Source: Campylobacter sp.
GTDB taxonomy: Bacteria; Campylobacterota; Campylobacteria; Campylobacterales; Campylobacteraceae
DNA: 36,835 nucleotides
NCBI GenBank assembly: GCA_022775765.1
Contig: JALFKC010000061.1
Span: forward strand, 1 to 36,835
Direction: 5' to 3'
Shown here: positions 36,722-36,835 of the stretch, piece by piece
How the letters are laid out: the number at the start of each line of letters is the position of its first letter
Position numbering within the stretch: position 1 is the stretch's first letter
The notes under the pieces: generated by a model
What the model saw: only the letters and a program-made list of their open reading frames with translations
Told to the model about the DNA's origin: nothing
The model's database searches: none
Made by a program: the position numbers and the translations under genes

Positions 36722-36835
36722 TTACCACTCATAGATATATCTTAAGCTTGCACTCACTTCATCAACCCTACCGCCCATTGCTCTAATTAAGAAGTTAAGG
36801 TTTGAATTAGTTGTAGGATTATAACTAACCCCTAT
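36722..36835 (-). CDS. C-terminal end of an outer-membrane beta-barrel protein (partial)
   Basis: The last 37 codons of a minus-strand gene that continues beyond the window. It reads IGVSYNPTTNSNLNF, then RAMGGRVDEVSASLRYIYEW and TAA. Alternating hydrophobic residues and a terminal Trp are the outer-membrane insertion signal; the pattern resembles autotransporter beta-domains. Full identity cannot be told. Confidence 0.65.
   Translation of the reverse strand: MGVSYNPTTNSNLNFLIRAMGGRVDEVSASLRYIYEW

Overview
The window looks like a chromosomal segment of a Campylobacter-type epsilonproteobacterium. The base composition is AT-rich. Promoters mostly have a clear TATAAT without a good -35. The ribosomal proteins (147-residue S5, 141-residue L16, 61-residue zinc-ribbon S14, no rpmD between rpsE and rplO) resemble Campylobacter proteins as I remember them. 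I ran no database search, so species is not assigned.

Layout. 373-1680 (+) is a CorC/HlyC-type CBS-domain membrane protein. 2316-5614 (-) is infA-rpmJ-rpsM-rpsK-rpsD-rpoA-rplQ. The rpmJ part has its own promoter and a folded leader of about 120 nt. 5802-7627 holds a broken DUF305 gene (+) and an MFS transporter (-), which sit between the alpha-type cluster and the S10/spc cluster. 8040-18465 (-) is one 22-gene S10-spc operon, rpsJ to secY-map, read from a near-consensus promoter at 18526-18554. 18705-20346 (+) is a P-loop ATPase with a winged-helix domain, preceded by two related palindromes, followed by rnhB. 20759-23801 (+) is a ThDP enzyme of the acetolactate synthase family paired with an aldehyde dehydrogenase. 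23791-26259 is a decayed restriction-modification system (methyltransferase, HNH nuclease, D12 methyltransferase), each gene disrupted. 26328-31956 is a phosphate-scavenging block: glpQ, then phoA followed by three overlapping genes for an ABC system whose permease has a very histidine-rich insert. 32043-33968 holds two adjacent gene relics of the YjiL/YjiM (activator ATPase and 2-hydroxyacyl-CoA-dehydratase-like) type. 34188-36677 is a TonB-dependent receptor. The last 114 bases are the C-terminal end of an outer-membrane beta-barrel protein on the minus strand.

How the parts may work together. A GTTTC-N6-GTTTC box, matching the PhosR pho box of C. jejuni as I recall it, lies just upstream of the glpQ -10. 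A weaker copy precedes phoA. The three genes after phoA begin inside one another's stop codons, so a metal-handling ABC system appears to be translationally coupled to a zinc-dependent phosphatase under a phosphate-starvation promoter. This is the most interesting candidate system in the window. Second is the rpmJ leader: it can form a three-way junction or a mutually exclusive 10-bp helix, as expected of a ribosomal-protein autoregulation element.

The accessory parts (DUF305, R-M, yjiLM) contain many single-base indels and nonsense codons, while neighbouring housekeeping genes are intact. That argues for real gene decay, but several lesions fall in short homopolymers and should be checked against raw reads.
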